A model generated the notes under the pieces. That model had not been told where the DNA came from and ran no database searches. It saw only the letters and a list, made by a program, of their open reading frames with translations. A DNA stretch of 47,041 nucleotides from Penium margaritaceum (taxonomy: Eukaryota > Streptophyta > Zygnematophyceae > Desmidiales > Peniaceae): NCBI GenBank assembly GCA_023375785.1, contig SZWC01000042.1, forward strand, positions 149,649 to 196,689, read 5' to 3'. The translations under genes were made by a program, and so were the position numbers. This document shows positions 13,949-27,077 of this stretch, piece after piece (position 1 is the stretch's first letter; every line of letters begins with the position of its first letter).

Positions 13949-16327
13949 GCATACATGCATGTAAGTACGTGTACGTTTGTGTAAGTGTGTGTAAGTACGT
14001 GTACGTATGTGTAAGTGCGTGTAAGTTGTGTGAGTACGTGTAAGTGTGTGTTAGTGTGTAAAAGTATGTGTAGGTATGTGTAAGTGCGTGTATGTGTGTG
14101 TGTAAGTGTGTGTAAGTGTGTATCAGTGCGTGTAAGTGCGTGTATGTGCATGTGAATATGCGTAAGTACGTATAAGTGCGTTTAAGTGCGTGTAAGTGTG
14201 TGTAAGTGCATGTAAGTACGTGTAAGTGTGTGTAAGTGCGTGTAAGTACTTGTAAGTGCGTGTAAGTGTGTGTGAGTGTGTGTAAGTGCGTGTTATTATT
14301 GGTAAGTGTATTTAAGTACGTATTAGTACGTGGAAGTGCGTGGAAGTGTGTGTAAGTGTCTGTAAGTGCGTATAGGCACATGTAAGTCCGAGTAAGTACG
14401 TGCAAGTACGTGTAAGTACGTGTAAGTGCGTGTAAGTACGTGTATGTGCGTGTAAGTGTGTGTAAGTGCGTGTAAGTGCGTGTAAGTGTGTGCAAGTGCG
14501 TGTAAGTACATGTAAGTGCGTGTAAGTGCGTGTATGTGTGCGTAAGTGCATTTAAGTGTGTGTAAGTGCATGTAAGTGTGTGATAGTGTGTGTAAGTACG
14601 TGTATGTTCATGTAAGTGTGTGCAAGTGCGTGTAAGTGCATGTAAGTGTGTGTACGTGCGGTTAAGGTTCGTGTAAGTGTAAGTACGTGTAAGTACGTGA
14701 AAGTTAGTGTAAATGTGTGTAAGTATGTGTAAGTGCGTGTTAGTATGTGTAAGTGTGTATAAGTGTGTGTAAGTGTGTGTAAGTACGTGTAAACACGTGT
14801 AAGTTTGTGTTAGTGCGTGTAAGTTCGTGTAAGTGCGTGTAAGTACGTGTAAGTGCGTGTATGTGCGTGTAAGTGCATGTAAGTGCGTGTAAGTGCGTGT
14901 AAGTACTTGTAAGTACGTGTAAGTGGGTATTAGTGCATGTAAGTGCGTGTAAGTACGTGTAAGTTCATGTAAGTGTGTGCAAGTGCGAGTAAGTGTGTAT
15001 AAATGCGTGTAACTACGTGTAAGTGCGTGTAAGTGCATGTACGTGTGTGTAAGTACGTGTAAGTTGGTCTAACTGCGTGTAAGTTTGTGTAAGTTTGCGT
15101 AAGTGCGTGTAAGTACGTGTAAGTGCGTGTAACCGCGTGTAAGTGTGTTCAAGTACGTGCAAGTGCGTGTAAAATTGTGTAAGTGCATGTAAGTGCGTGT
15201 AAGTGCATGTAAGTGCGTGTAAGTACGTGTAAGTGTGAACAAGTGCATTTAAGTGTGTTTAAGTGTGTGTAAGTGCATGTTAGTGCGTGGAAGTGCGTGT
15301 AATTGCGTGCAAGTATGTGTGAGTGCGTGTAGGTGGGTGTGAGTGCGTGTAAGTGTGTGTAAGTGTGTGTAAGTACGTGTAAGTGCGTGTCAGTGCATGA
15401 AAGTGCGTGTAAGTGTGTGTAAGTTTGTATACGTGCATGTAAGTGCATGTAAGTGTGTGTCCGTGCGTGTGAGTGCGTGTACGTGCGTGTAAGTGTGTGT
15501 GAGTGCGTGTAAGTACGTGTAAGTGCATGTAAGTGCGTGTAAGTGTGTGTAAGTATGTGTTAGTGCATGTAAGTTCGTGTAAGTTTGTGTAAGTGCGTGT
15601 AGGTGCGTGTACGTGTGTGTAAGTACGTGTTAGTTTGTGTAAGTGTGTGTAAAGTGCGCGTAAGAGCGGTTTATGTGTGTGTAATTTCATGTAAGTTCGT
15701 GTCAGTGCATGTAAGTGTGTGGAAGTGCACGTAAGTGCATGTGTAAGTATGTGTAAGTGCACGTAAGTGCGTTTTTAGTGTCAGTGCGTGTAAGTGCGTG
15801 TAAGTGTGTGGAAGTGCATGTAAGTTCGTGTAAGTGTGTGTAAGTACGTGCAAGTACGTGTAAGTACGTGTAAGTATGTGTAAGTGCGTGTAAGTGTGTG
15901 CAATTGTGTATAAGTGCGTGTAAGTGCATGTAAGTGCGTATAAGTGTGATTAAGTACGTGTACTTACGTGTAAGTTTGTGTAAGTGCGCGTAAGTGCGTG
16001 TAAGTGCGTGTAAGTACATTCAAGTATGTTTAAGTATGTATAAGTGCAAGTAAGTGCGTGTAAGTACGTGTAAGTACATGTAAGTTCGTGTAAGTACGTG
16101 TAAGTACGTGTAAGTACGTGTAAGTGCGTATAAGTGCGTGTAAGTACGTGTAAGCACGTGTAAGTACGTGTAAGTGTGTGTAAGTGCGTGTCGGTGTGCG
16201 TACGTGCGTATAAGTGCGTGTAAGTACATGTATGTATGTGTAGGTGCGTATTAGTGTGTGTAAGTGCGTGCAAGTGCGTGTAAGTGCGTGTAAGTGCCTA
16301 TAAGTATGTGTAAGTACATGTAAGTTT
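13949..16327 (+). repeat. Higher-order repeat copy e (shortened)
   Basis: The landmarks are A at 13949, B at 14026, C at 14658 (gcggttaaggttcg) and E at 15666. D is missing, which accounts for the shorter length. A-B is 77 bp and A-C 709 bp. The next A-like site (gcatata) is at 16328. Confidence 0.7.
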
Positions 16328-17781
16328 GCATATATGCGTGTAAGTGCGTGTAAGTGTGTGTAAGTGCATGCAAGTACGTATAACTGCATGTAGGTACGTG
16401 TAAGTGCGTCCAGGTGCGTGTAAATTTGTGTAAATGCATGTACGTATGTGTAAGTACATATAAGTGCGCGTAAGTGTGTGTAGGTGTGTGTAAGTGCGTG
16501 TAAGTACGTGTACATTCGTGTTTGTGCATGTAAGTTCATGTAAGTGCATGTAAGTGTGTCCAAGTGCGTGTAAGTGCGTGAAAGTGCGTTTACGTGCGTG
16601 AAAGTGCATGTAAGTTCGTGTAAGTATGCGTACGTGCATGTAAGTGTGTGTCAGTACGTGCAAGTATGTGTAAGTACGTTTAAGTGCAAGTAAGTGGGTG
16701 TAAGTACGTGTAAGTACATGTAAGTTTGTGTAAGGGCGTGTAAGTGCATGTAAGTACGTGTATATGCGTGTAAGTACATGTAAGTGCATGTAAGTGCGTG
16801 TAAGTGCGTGTAAGTGCGTCTAAGTGCGTGTGAGTGTGTGTGTGAGTGCGTGGTAGTGTGTGTAAGTTTGTGTCAGTACGTGTAAGTGCGTGTAAGTTCG
16901 TGTAAGTGCATGTAAGTGCGTGTAGGTGCGTATAAGTGCGTGTAAGTGCGTGTAAGTGTGTGTAAGTATGTGTATGTACGTGTAAATACGTGCTAGTGCA
17001 TGTTAGTGCGTGTAAGTGTGTGTAACTACGTGTAAGTGCGGGTAAGTACGTGAAAGTTTGTGTAAGTGTGTGTAGGTACGTGTAAGTGCGTGTAAGTGCG
17101 TGTAAGTGTGTGCACGTGCGTGCAAGTACGTCTAAGTACGTGTAAGTGAGTGTTAGTGTGTGTAAGTGCGTGTAAGTACGTGTAAGTGCGTGTAAGTACG
17201 TGTAAGTACGTGTAAGTGCGTGTAAGTGCGTGTAAGTGCGTGTGAGTGCGTGTAAGTGCGGTTTAAGTTAATGTAAGTGTGTGTAAATGCGTGCAAGTGC
17301 GTGCAAGTGTGTGTAAGTGCGTGTAAGGGTGTATACGTGTGTATAAGTGGATGTAAGTATGCGTAAGTGCGTGTAATTGTGTTTAAGTGTGTGTAAGTAT
17401 GTGCAAGTGCATGTAAGTGTGTGTAAGTTTGTGTAAGTGCGTGGAAGTGCGTGTAAGTACGTGTAAGTTTTTGTTAGTGTGTGTAAGTGTGCGTAAGTGC
17501 ATCTAAGTGTATGTAAGTGCGTGTAAGTGCGTGTAAGTACGTGTAAGTGCGTGTAAGTACATGTAAGTTCGTGTAAGTACGTGTAAGTGCGGGTAAGTGT
17601 GTGTAAGTGTGTGTAAGTGCGGTTTAAGTTGGTAGAAGTTCCTGTAAGTGCGTGTAAGTACGTGTAGGTGCGTGTTTGTGTGTGTAAGTGTGTGTAAGTA
17701 CGTGTAAGTGCGTGTAAGTTCGTGTAAGTGCGTGTAAGTTTGTAAAAGTACGTATAAGCGTGTGTAAGTGAGTGTAAGTGT

Positions 17782-18470
17782 GTGTATGTATGTGTAAGTG
17801 CATGTAAGTGCATGTAAGTGCATGTATGTACGTGGAAGCACGTGTAAGTGCGTGCAAGTGCGTGCAAGTGTGTGTAGGTGCATGTAAGTGCATGTAAGTG
17901 CGTGTAAGAGCGTGAACATGCATGTGAGTGTGTGCAAGTACGTGTAAGTTGGTGTAAGTCCGTGTAAGTTTGTGTAAGTTCACATAAGTGCGTGTATGTG
18001 CGTGTAAGTGCGTATAAGTGCGCGTAAATGCATGCAAATGCGTGTAAGTGTGTGTAAGTGCTTGTTAGTGTGTCTCAATACGTGTGAGCGTGTGTAAGTG
18101 CGTGTAAGTGCATGTAAGTGTGTGTNGTGTATGTATGTGTAAGTGCATGTAAGTGCATGTAAGTGCATGTATGTACGTGGAAGCACGTGTAAGTGCGTGC
18201 AAGTGCGTGCAAGTGTGTGTAGGTGCATGTAAGTGCATGTAAGTGCGTGTAAGTGCGTGAACGTGCATACAAGTGTGTGTAAGTACGTGTAAGTTGGTGT
18301 AAGTCCGTGTAAGTTTGTGTAAGTTCACGTAAGTGCATGTAAGTGCGTGTAATTGCGTGTAAGTGCATGTAAATACGTGTGTAAGTGCATGTTAGTGCGT
18401 GTAAGTGCGTGTAAGTGCGTATAAGTGCGTGTAAATGCATGCAAATGCATGTAAGTGTGTGTAAGTGCTT
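17782..18470 (+). repeat. Imperfect duplication across an assembly gap
   Basis: The sequence after the N at 18126 restarts at a motif found at 17782 (gtgtatgtatgtgtaag) and follows it unit by unit at an offset of 345 bp. There are several substitutions and an extra block of roughly 70 bp in the second copy. The divergence suggests paralogous or allelic copies rather than simple contig overlap. Confidence 0.7.
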
Positions 18471-21400
18471 GTTAGTGTGTCTCAATATGTGTGAGCGTGT
18501 GTAAGTGCGTGTAAGTGCGTGTAAGTGTGTGTAAGTGTGTGTAAGTGCATGTAAGTGCGTGTAAGTTTGTGTAAGTGCGTGTAAGTGAGTGAAAGTGCAT
18601 GTAAGTGCATGTAAGTGTGTGTTAGGGTGTGCAGTTGCGTTTAAGTGTGTGTAAGTGCGTGAAAGTGCATGTAAGTGCGTACAAGTACGTGTAAGTGCGT
18701 GTAAGTGTGTGTAAGTTTGTGTAAGTATGTGTAAGTGTGTGTAAGTACGTGTAAGTCTGTTTATGTACGTGTAAGTATGTGTAAGTGCGTGTAAGTACAA
18801 GAAAGTGCGTGTATGTACGTGTAAGTGCATGTAAGCACATGTAAGTGTGTGTAAGTGCGTGTAAGTTTGTGTAAGTGCGTGTAAGTGCGTGTAAGTGCAT
18901 CCGTGTAAGTACATATAAGTGTGTGTTAGTATATGCAAGCGTGTGTAAGTGCGTGTAAGTGCGTGTAAGTACGTGTAAGTGTGTGCAAGTACGTGTAAGT
19001 ACGTGTAGGTGCATATAAGTGCATGCAAGTACGTGTAATCACGTGTAAGTGCGTGTAAGTGTATGTAAGTTCGTGTAAGTACGCGTAAGTGCATGTAAGT
19101 GTGTGTAAGTACATGCAAGTACGTGTAAGTACGTATAAGTGCAAGTAAGTGCGTGTAAGTACGTGTAAGTGCATGTAAGCACGTGTAAGTGCGTGTAAGT
19201 GTGTGTAAGTGCGTGTAAGTGTATGTAAGTGCGTATAAGTGCGTGTAAGTGTGTGTGAGTGCGTGTGAGTGCGTGTTAGTACGTGTAAATGCATGTCGGT
19301 TTGTGTAAGTGCGTGTAAGTTTGTGTAAGTGCGTGTAAGTGGGTGTAATTATGTGTAAGTGCGTGTAAGTGCGTGTACGTACGTGTAAGTGTGTATAAGT
19401 ATGTGTAAGTGCGTGTGAGTGCGTGTAAGTGCGTATAAGTGCGTGTAAGTGTGTGTAAGAGCCTGTAAGTGCTTGTAAGTGCGTGCAAGTACATGTATGT
19501 TTTCATAATTAAGTGTAAGTGTATGTACGTTTGTGTAAGTGTGTGTAAGTGCATGTAAGTGCGTGTAAGTACGTGTAAGTCGTGTAAGTGCGTATAAGTG
19601 CGTGTAAGTGCGTGTAAGTGCGTGTAAGTACGTGTAAGAGTGTGTAAGTGCATGGAAGTGTGTGTATGTGCGTATAAGTGCGTTTCAGTGCGTGTAAGTG
19701 TGTGCAAGTGCATGTGAGTGTGTGTAAGTTCATGTAAGTGCCTGGAAGTACGTGTAAAAGTGTATACGTGTGTGTTAGTACGTGGAAGTGCGTGTAAATG
19801 CGTATAAGTGCGGATTATGTGCGTGTAATTATGTGAAGGTTTGTGTAAGTGTGTACAAGTGCGTGGAAGTACGTAGAAGTGCGTATAAGTGTATGTAAAT
19901 GCGTATAAGCACATGTTAGTACATGTAAGTGCGTGTAAGTACGTGTAAGTCCGTGTAAGTGTGTGTTAGTGCTTGTAAGTGTGTGTAAGTGCGTGTAAGT
20001 GCGTGCAAGTGCGTGTAAGTGCATGTAAGTGCATGTAAGCGCATGTAAGTGTGCGTAAGTGCATGTAAGTGTGTGTACGTGCGTGTAAGTGCGTGTAAGT
20101 GCGTATAAGTACGTGTATGTTTGTGTAAGTGCGTGTAAGAGCGTGTAAGTACGTATAAGTACGTGTTAGTTTGTATAAATGTGTGTAAGTATGTGTAAGT
20201 GCGTGTTAGTGCGTATAAGTCTGTGTAAGTGCGTGTAAGTGTGTATAAGTACATGTCAATGCGTGTGACTTTGTGTAAGTGCGTGTAAGTGCGTGTAAGT
20301 GCGTGTAAGTGCGTGTAAGTGCGTGTACGTACGTGTACGTACATAAATGCGTATAAGCACATGTTAGTACATGTAAGTGCGTGTAAGTACGTGTAAGTCC
20401 GTGTAAGTGTGTGTAAGTGCTTGTAAGTGCGTGTAAGTGGGTGTTAGTGCATGTAAGTGCGTGTAACTACGTGTAAGTTCGTATAAGTGTGTGTACATGC
20501 GAGTAAGTGCGTATAAATGCATGTAAGTGCGTGTAAGTGCGTGTAAGTGCATGTACATGTGTGTTACTACGCGTAAGTAGGTCTAATTGCGTGTAAGTTT
20601 GTGTAATTTTGCATAAGTGCGTGTAAGTGTGTGTAGGTACGTGTAATTGTCTGTAAATGCGTGTAAGTGCGTGTAAGTGTGTGTAAGCACGTGTTAGTAC
20701 CTGTCAGTGCTTGTAAGCGTGTGTAAGTACGTGTAAGTGCGTATAAGTGCATGTAAGTACGTGTAAGTACGCGTAAGTGGGTATAAGTTTGTGTAAGTGT
20801 GTTTAAGTGCGTAAAAGTGCTTGTAAGTGCGTGTAACTGCATGTTAGTGCGTGCAAGTGCATGTAAGTATGTGTAAGTGCGTATAAGTGCGTGTAAGTGC
20901 ATGTAAGTGTGTGTAAGTACGTGTAAGTTTGGGTAAGTACGTGTAAGTCCGTGTAGTTGCATGTAAGAACGTGTATGTATGTGTGAGTACGTGCAAGTGC
21001 TGTAAGTACGTGTAAGTACGTGTAAGTGCATGTAAGCACAGAAAGTGCGTGTAAGTGCGTATGAGTGCATTTAAGTTCGTGTAAATACGTGTAAGTGCAT
21101 GTAAGTGCGTCCGTGTAAGTGCGTGTAAGTGTGTGTTAGTGCGTGTAAGTGTGTATAAGTGTGTGTAAGTGCGTGTAAGTGCATGTAAGTGCGTGTAAGT
21201 GCGTGTAAGTACGTGTTAGTTTGTGTAAGTGCATACAAGTGTGTATAAGTGTGTGTTAGTACGTGTAAGGGTGTATAAGTACGTGTAAGTACGTGTAAGT
21301 GCATATAAGTACGTGTTAATGTGTGTTAGTGCGTGTAAGTGTGTGTAACTGCATGTAAGTGCATGTAAGTGTGTGTAAGTACGTGTAAGTGTGTGTAGGT

Positions 21401-23670
21401 ATGTGTAAGTACGTGTAAGTGCGTGTAAGTGTGTGTAAGTGCGTGTAAGTGCGTGTAAGTACGTGTAAGTGCGTGTAAGTGCGTGTAAGTGTGTGTAAGT
21501 ACGTGCAAGTACGTGTAGGTGCGTGTAAGTGAGTGTAAGTACGTGTAAGTGTACGTAAGTGCGTGTAAGTGTGTGTAAGTGCGTGTAAGTACGTGTAAGT
21601 GTGTGAAAATATGTGTAAGTTAATGTAAGTGTATGTAAGTGTGTATAAGTGCGTGTAAGTGCGTGTAATTGCGGGTTAAGTTCGTGTAAGTATGTGTAAG
21701 TGCGTGTACGTGTGTGTAAGTTTGTGTAAGTGCGTGTAAATATGTATGAGTGCATGTTAGTGTGTGTAAGTGCGTGTAAATGCGTGTAAGTTCCTGTAAG
21801 TGCATGTAAGTGCGTATAAGTTTGTGTAAGTCCATGTAAGTGCGTGAAAGTTTGTGTCAGTGCATGTAAGTGCGTGTAAGTGCGTCCGTATAAGTACGTG
21901 TAAGTGCGTGTAAGTGCATGTAAGTACGTGTAAGTGCATGTAAGTGCGTGTATGTGTGTGTAAGTGCGTGTGAGTGTATTTAAGTGTGCTTGTGAGTGTG
22001 TGTAAGTGCATGTAAGTGCGTGGAACTGCGTGTAATTGCATGTAAGTGCGTGTGAGTGTATATAAGTGGGTGTGAGTGCGTGTAAGTGTGTGCAAGTATG
22101 TGTAGATACGTGTAAGTGCGTGTCTTCTTGAAAGTGCGTGTAAGTGTGTGTAAGTTCGTATGAGTGTGTGTAAGTGCATGTAAGTGTGTGTTCGTGCGTG
22201 TAAGTACACGTAAGTGCGTGCAAGTGTGTGTGAGTGCATCTAAGTATGTGCAAGTGCATGTAAGTACGTGCAAGTGCGTGTAAGTATGTGTAATTGTGTG
22301 TAAGTGTGTGTAAGTGCGTGTAAGTACGTGTAAGTGTGTGTAAGTGCGTGTAAGTACGTGCAAGTACGTGCAAGTGTGTGAAAGTGCATGTAAGTGCGTG
22401 TAAGTGCGTGTAAGTGTACGTAAGTGCATGTAAGTGTGTGTAAGTGCGTGTAAGTGCGTTTAAGTGCGTGTAAGTACGTGTATGTTCGTATAAGTGTGTG
22501 TAAGTGCGTGTAAGTACGTGTAGGTACGTGTAAGTGCGGTTTAGTTTCGTATAAGTGTGTGTAAGTACGTGTAAGTACGTGTAAGTACGTGTAAGTTCGT
22601 GTAAATGTGTGTAAGTATGTGTAAGGTCCTGTTAGTACGTGTATGTGTGTGTAAGTGCGTGTAAGTGTGTGTAAGTACGTGTAAGTGTGTGTAAGTGCGT
22701 GCAAATGCGTGTAAGTTCGTGTAAGTGCGTGTAAGTTTGTGTAAGTGGTCGTAAGTGCGTGTAAGTGCGTGTACGTGTGTGTAAGTGCATGTAATTACGT
22801 GGAAGTGTGTGTAAGTGCTTGTAAGTGCGTGTGAGTGGGTGTTAGTGCATGTAAGTGTATATAAGTACGTGTAAGTTCGTGTAAGTGTGTGTAAGTGCGA
22901 GTAAGTATGTATACATGCGTGTAAGTGTGTGTAATTGCGTGTAAGTGCATGTACATGTGTGTAAGTACGTGTAAGTTGGTCTAACTGCGTGTAAGTTCGT
23001 ATAAGTTTGTGTATGTGCCTGTAAGTGCGTTTAAGTGCGTGTAAGTGCGTGTAAATGCGTGTAAGTGTGTGTAAGTGCATGTAAGTACGTGTTAGTACGT
23101 GTCTGTGTGTGTAAGCGTGTATAAGTACGTGTAAGTGCGTGTAAGTGTGTGTAAGTACATGTAAGTATGTGTAAGTGCGTGTAAGTTCGTGTAAGTGCAT
23201 GTAAGTGCGTATAAGTGAGTGTAAGTGTGTGTAAGTGCATGCTAGTGTGTGCAAGTGTGTGTAAGTACATGTAAGTGCGTGTAAGTGCGTGTAAGAGAGT
23301 GTAAGTGCGTGTAAGTGTGTACAAGTACGTGTAAGTTTGTGTAAGTACGTGTAAGTTCATGTAATTGCGTGTAAGTACGTGTATGTACGTGTAAGTACGT
23401 GCAAGTGCAAGTAAGTGCGTGTAAGTACGTGTAAGTGCATGTAAGCACATGTAAGTACGTGTAAGTGCGTGTAAGTTCATGTAAGTTCATGTAAGTGCGT
23501 GTAAGTGCATGTAAGTGCGTCTGTGTAAGTGCGTGTAAGTGCGTGTTAGTGCCTTTGAGTGTGTATAAGTGTGTGTAAGTGCATGTAAGTACGTGTAAGT
23601 ATGTGTAAGTGCGTGTAAGTGTATATAAGTGCGTGTAAGTGCACATAAGTACGTGTAAGTGCGTTTAAGT

Positions 23671-23890
23671 ACGTGTAAGTACGTGTTTGTGTGTGTTAGT
23701 ACGTGTAAGTGTGTGTAACTACATGTAAGTACATGTAAGTGCGTGTAAGTGCGTGTAAGTGTGTGTAGGTATGTGTAAGTACGTGTAAGTACGTGTTTGT
23801 GTGTGTTAGTACGTGTAAGTGTGTGTAACTACATGTAAGTACATGTAAGTGCGTGTAAGTGCGTGTAAGTGTGTGTAGGTATGTGTAAGT
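23671..23890 (+). repeat. 110-bp tandem duplication
   Basis: Two 110-bp copies, 23671-23780 and 23781-23890, are identical as read. Each contains acgtgtttgtgtgtgttag and gtaactacatgtaag. Most of a third copy follows the 100-bp array at 26041-26130. Confidence 0.9.
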
Positions 23891-24240
23891 ACGTGTAAGT
23901 GCGTGTAAGTGCGTGTACGTGCCTGTAAGTACATATGAGTGCATGTAAGTGCGTGTAAGTGTGTGTAAGTGCGTGCAAGTGTGTGTAAGTGTGTGTAAGT
24001 GCGTGTAAGTACGTGTAAGTGTACGTAAGTGCGTGTAGGTGTGTATAAGTGCGTGGAAGTGCGTGTCAGAGCGTGTAAATATGTATAAGTTCATGTAAGT
24101 GTGTGTAAGTGTGTGTAAGTGTGTGTAAGTGCGTGTAAGTGCGGGTTACGTTCGTGTAAGTACGTGTAAGTGCATGTATGTGCGTGTAAGTTTGTGTAAG
24201 TGCGTGTAAGTACGTGTAAGTGCATGTAAGTGCGTGTAAG

Positions 24241-26040
24241 TACGTGTGAGTGTGTGTAAATGCGTGTAAGTACGTGTAAGTGTACGTAAGTGCGTGTAGG
24301 TGTGTATAAGTGCGTGTAAGTGCGTGTCAGTGCGTGTAAGTACGTGTGAGTGTGTGTAAATGCGTGTAAGTACGTGTAAGTGTACGTAAGTGCGTGTAGG
24401 TGTGTATAAGTGCGTGTAAGTGCGTGTCAGTGCGTGTAAGTACGTGTGAGTGTGTGTAAATGCGTGTAAGTACGTGTAAGTGTACGTAAGTGCGTGTAGG
24501 TGTGTATAAGTGCGTGTAAGTGCGTGTCAGTGCGTGTAAGTACGTGTGAGTGTGTGTAAATGCGTGTAAGTACGTGTAAGTGTACGTAAGTGCGTGTAGG
24601 TGTGTATAAGTGCGTGTAAGTGCGTGTCAGTGCGTGTAAGTACGTGTGAGTGTGTGTAAATGCGTGTAAGTACGTGTAAGTGTACGTAAGTGCGTGTAGG
24701 TGTGTATAAGTGCGTGTAAGTGCGTGTCAGTGCGTGTAAGTACGTGTGAGTGTGTGTAAATGCGTGTAAGTACGTGTAAGTGTACGTAAGTGCGTGTAGG
24801 TGTGTATAAGTGCGTGTAAGTGCGTGTCAGTGCGTGTAAGTACGTGTGAGTGTGTGTAAATGCGTGTAAGTACGTGTAAGTGTACGTAAGTGCGTGTAGG
24901 TGTGTATAAGTGCGTGTAAGTGCGTGTCAGTGCGTGTAAGTACGTGTGAGTGTGTGTAAATGCGTGTAAGTACGTGTAAGTGTACGTAAGTGCGTGTAGG
25001 TGTGTATAAGTGCGTGTAAGTGCGTGTCAGTGCGTGTAAGTACGTGTGAGTGTGTGTAAATGCGTGTAAGTACGTGTAAGTGTACGTAAGTGCGTGTAGG
25101 TGTGTATAAGTGCGTGTAAGTGCGTGTCAGTGCGTGTAAGTACGTGTGAGTGTGTGTAAATGCGTGTAAGTACGTGTAAGTGTACGTAAGTGCGTGTAGG
25201 TGTGTATAAGTGCGTGTAAGTGCGTGTCAGTGCGTGTAAGTACGTGTGAGTGTGTGTAAATGCGTGTAAGTACGTGTAAGTGTACGTAAGTGCGTGTAGG
25301 TGTGTATAAGTGCGTGTAAGTGCGTGTCAGTGCGTGTAAGTACGTGTGAGTGTGTGTAAATGCGTGTAAGTACGTGTAAGTGTACGTAAGTGCGTGTAGG
25401 TGTGTATAAGTGCGTGTAAGTGCGTGTCAGTGCGTGTAAGTACGTGTGAGTGTGTGTAAATGCGTGTAAGTACGTGTAAGTGTACGTAAGTGCGTGTAGG
25501 TGTGTATAAGTGCGTGTAAGTGCGTGTCAGTGCGTGTAAGTACGTGTGAGTGTGTGTAAATGCGTGTAAGTACGTGTAAGTGTACGTAAGTGCGTGTAGG
25601 TGTGTATAAGTGCGTGTAAGTGCGTGTCAGTGCGTGTAAGTACGTGTGAGTGTGTGTAAATGCGTGTAAGTACGTGTAAGTGTACGTAAGTGCGTGTAGG
25701 TGTGTATAAGTGCGTGTAAGTGCGTGTCAGTGCGTGTAAGTACGTGTGAGTGTGTGTAAATGCGTGTAAGTACGTGTAAGTGTACGTAAGTGCGTGTAGG
25801 TGTGTATAAGTGCGTGTAAGTGCGTGTCAGTGCGTGTAAGTACGTGTGAGTGTGTGTAAATGCGTGTAAGTACGTGTAAGTGTACGTAAGTGCGTGTAGG
25901 TGTGTATAAGTGCGTGTAAGTGCGTGTCAGTGCGTGTAAGTACGTGTGAGTGTGTGTAAATGCGTGTAAGTACGTGTAAGTGTACGTAAGTGCGTGTAGG
26001 TGTGTATAAGTGCGTGTAAGTGCGTGTCAGTGCGTGTAAG
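24241..26040 (+). repeat. Perfect 100-bp higher-order array, 18 copies
   Basis: Ten 10-bp units in fixed order form a 100-bp block that starts with tacgtgtgag and ends with tgcgtgtcag tgcgtgtaag. The block begins at 24241 and recurs every 100 bp, the last copy starting at 25941. I see no difference between the 18 copies, in sharp contrast to the diverged array around it. A diverged partial relative lies just upstream at about 24001-24070. Confidence 0.97.
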
Positions 26041-27077
26041 TACGTGTAAGTACGTGTTTGTGTGTGTTAGTACGTGTAAGTGTGTGTAACTACATGTAAG
26101 TACATGTAAGTGCGTGTAAGTGCGTGTAAGTGGATGTAAGTGCATGTAAGTACGTGTAAGTGTGTGTAAGTGCATGTAAGTGCATGTAAGTGCGTGTAAG
26201 TGCGTGTAAGTATGTATAAGTGCATGTAAGTGCGTGTACGTTCGTGTTAGTGCGTGTAAGTGTGTCTACGTGTATGTAAGTACGTGTTAGTGCGTGCAAG
26301 TGTGTGTAAAGTGCATGTAAGTGCGGTTTATGTGTGTGTAGTTTCGTATACGTTTGTGCAAGTGCATGTACGTGCGTGGAAGTGTACGTAATTGCATGTG
26401 TAAGTGCATGTAAGTGCGAGTTAGTGCGTGTCAGTGCGTGTAAGTACGTGTAAGTGCGTGTAAGTGTGTGTAAGTTTGTGTAAGTGCGTGTAAGTACGTA
26501 CAAGTGTGTGTAAGTGCGTGTAAGTGCGTGTAAGTGCGTGTAAGTGTGTACAATTGTGTGTAAGGGCATGTAAGAACGTGTAAGTACGTGTAAGTGTGTG
26601 TAAGTGCATGTAAGTGCGTGTAAGTACGTGTGAGTGTGTGTAAATGCGTGTAAGTACGTGTATGTATGTGTAAGTGCGTGTGAGTGTGTGTGAGTGCGTG
26701 TGAGTGCGTGTTAGTGCGTGTAAGTACGTGTCAGTACGTGTAAGTGCGTGTAAGTTCATGTAAGTGCATGTAAGTGCGTGTAAGTGTGTGTAAGTGCGTG
26801 TAAGTGGATGTAAGTGCATGTAAGTACGTGTAAGTTCATGTAAGTGTGTGTAAGTGCGTGTAAAAGCATGTAAGTGTGTGTATGTGCGTATAAGTACGCA
26901 TACGTGCGTATAAGTGTGTATAAGTGCATGTAAGTGAATGCAAGTGTGTGTAAGTGGGTGTACGTGTGTATAAGTGCGTGTAAGTGCGTGTAAGTGCATG
27001 TAAGCTTGTATTAGTATGTGTAAGTGTGTGTAAGTGCGTGAAAGGGCGTATAAGTGTGTGTAAGTACATGTAAGTTT

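Larger units (their letters stand above)
16328..27077 (+). repeat. Rearranged higher-order repeat region
   Basis: The A-E order is scrambled here. There is an A-like site at 16328, an A-B pair at 19503/19580 (77 bp apart, with A degenerate as tcataat), a C-like site at 22536, D sites at 21671 and 24141, and E at 26323. The perfect 100-bp and 110-bp arrays lie in this stretch. No gene is supported. Confidence 0.6.

Noticed and set aside
13593..15038. Long - strand open frames in the array (up to 481 codons), rich in Thr, His, Leu and Tyr with a ten-residue period
   Set aside because: The unit has no stop codon in any - strand frame, and 10 nt is not divisible by 3, so every frame gives the same 10-residue repeat each 30 nt. 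All three frames are open in overlapping places, and ends fall at random unit changes. Nothing indicates translation.
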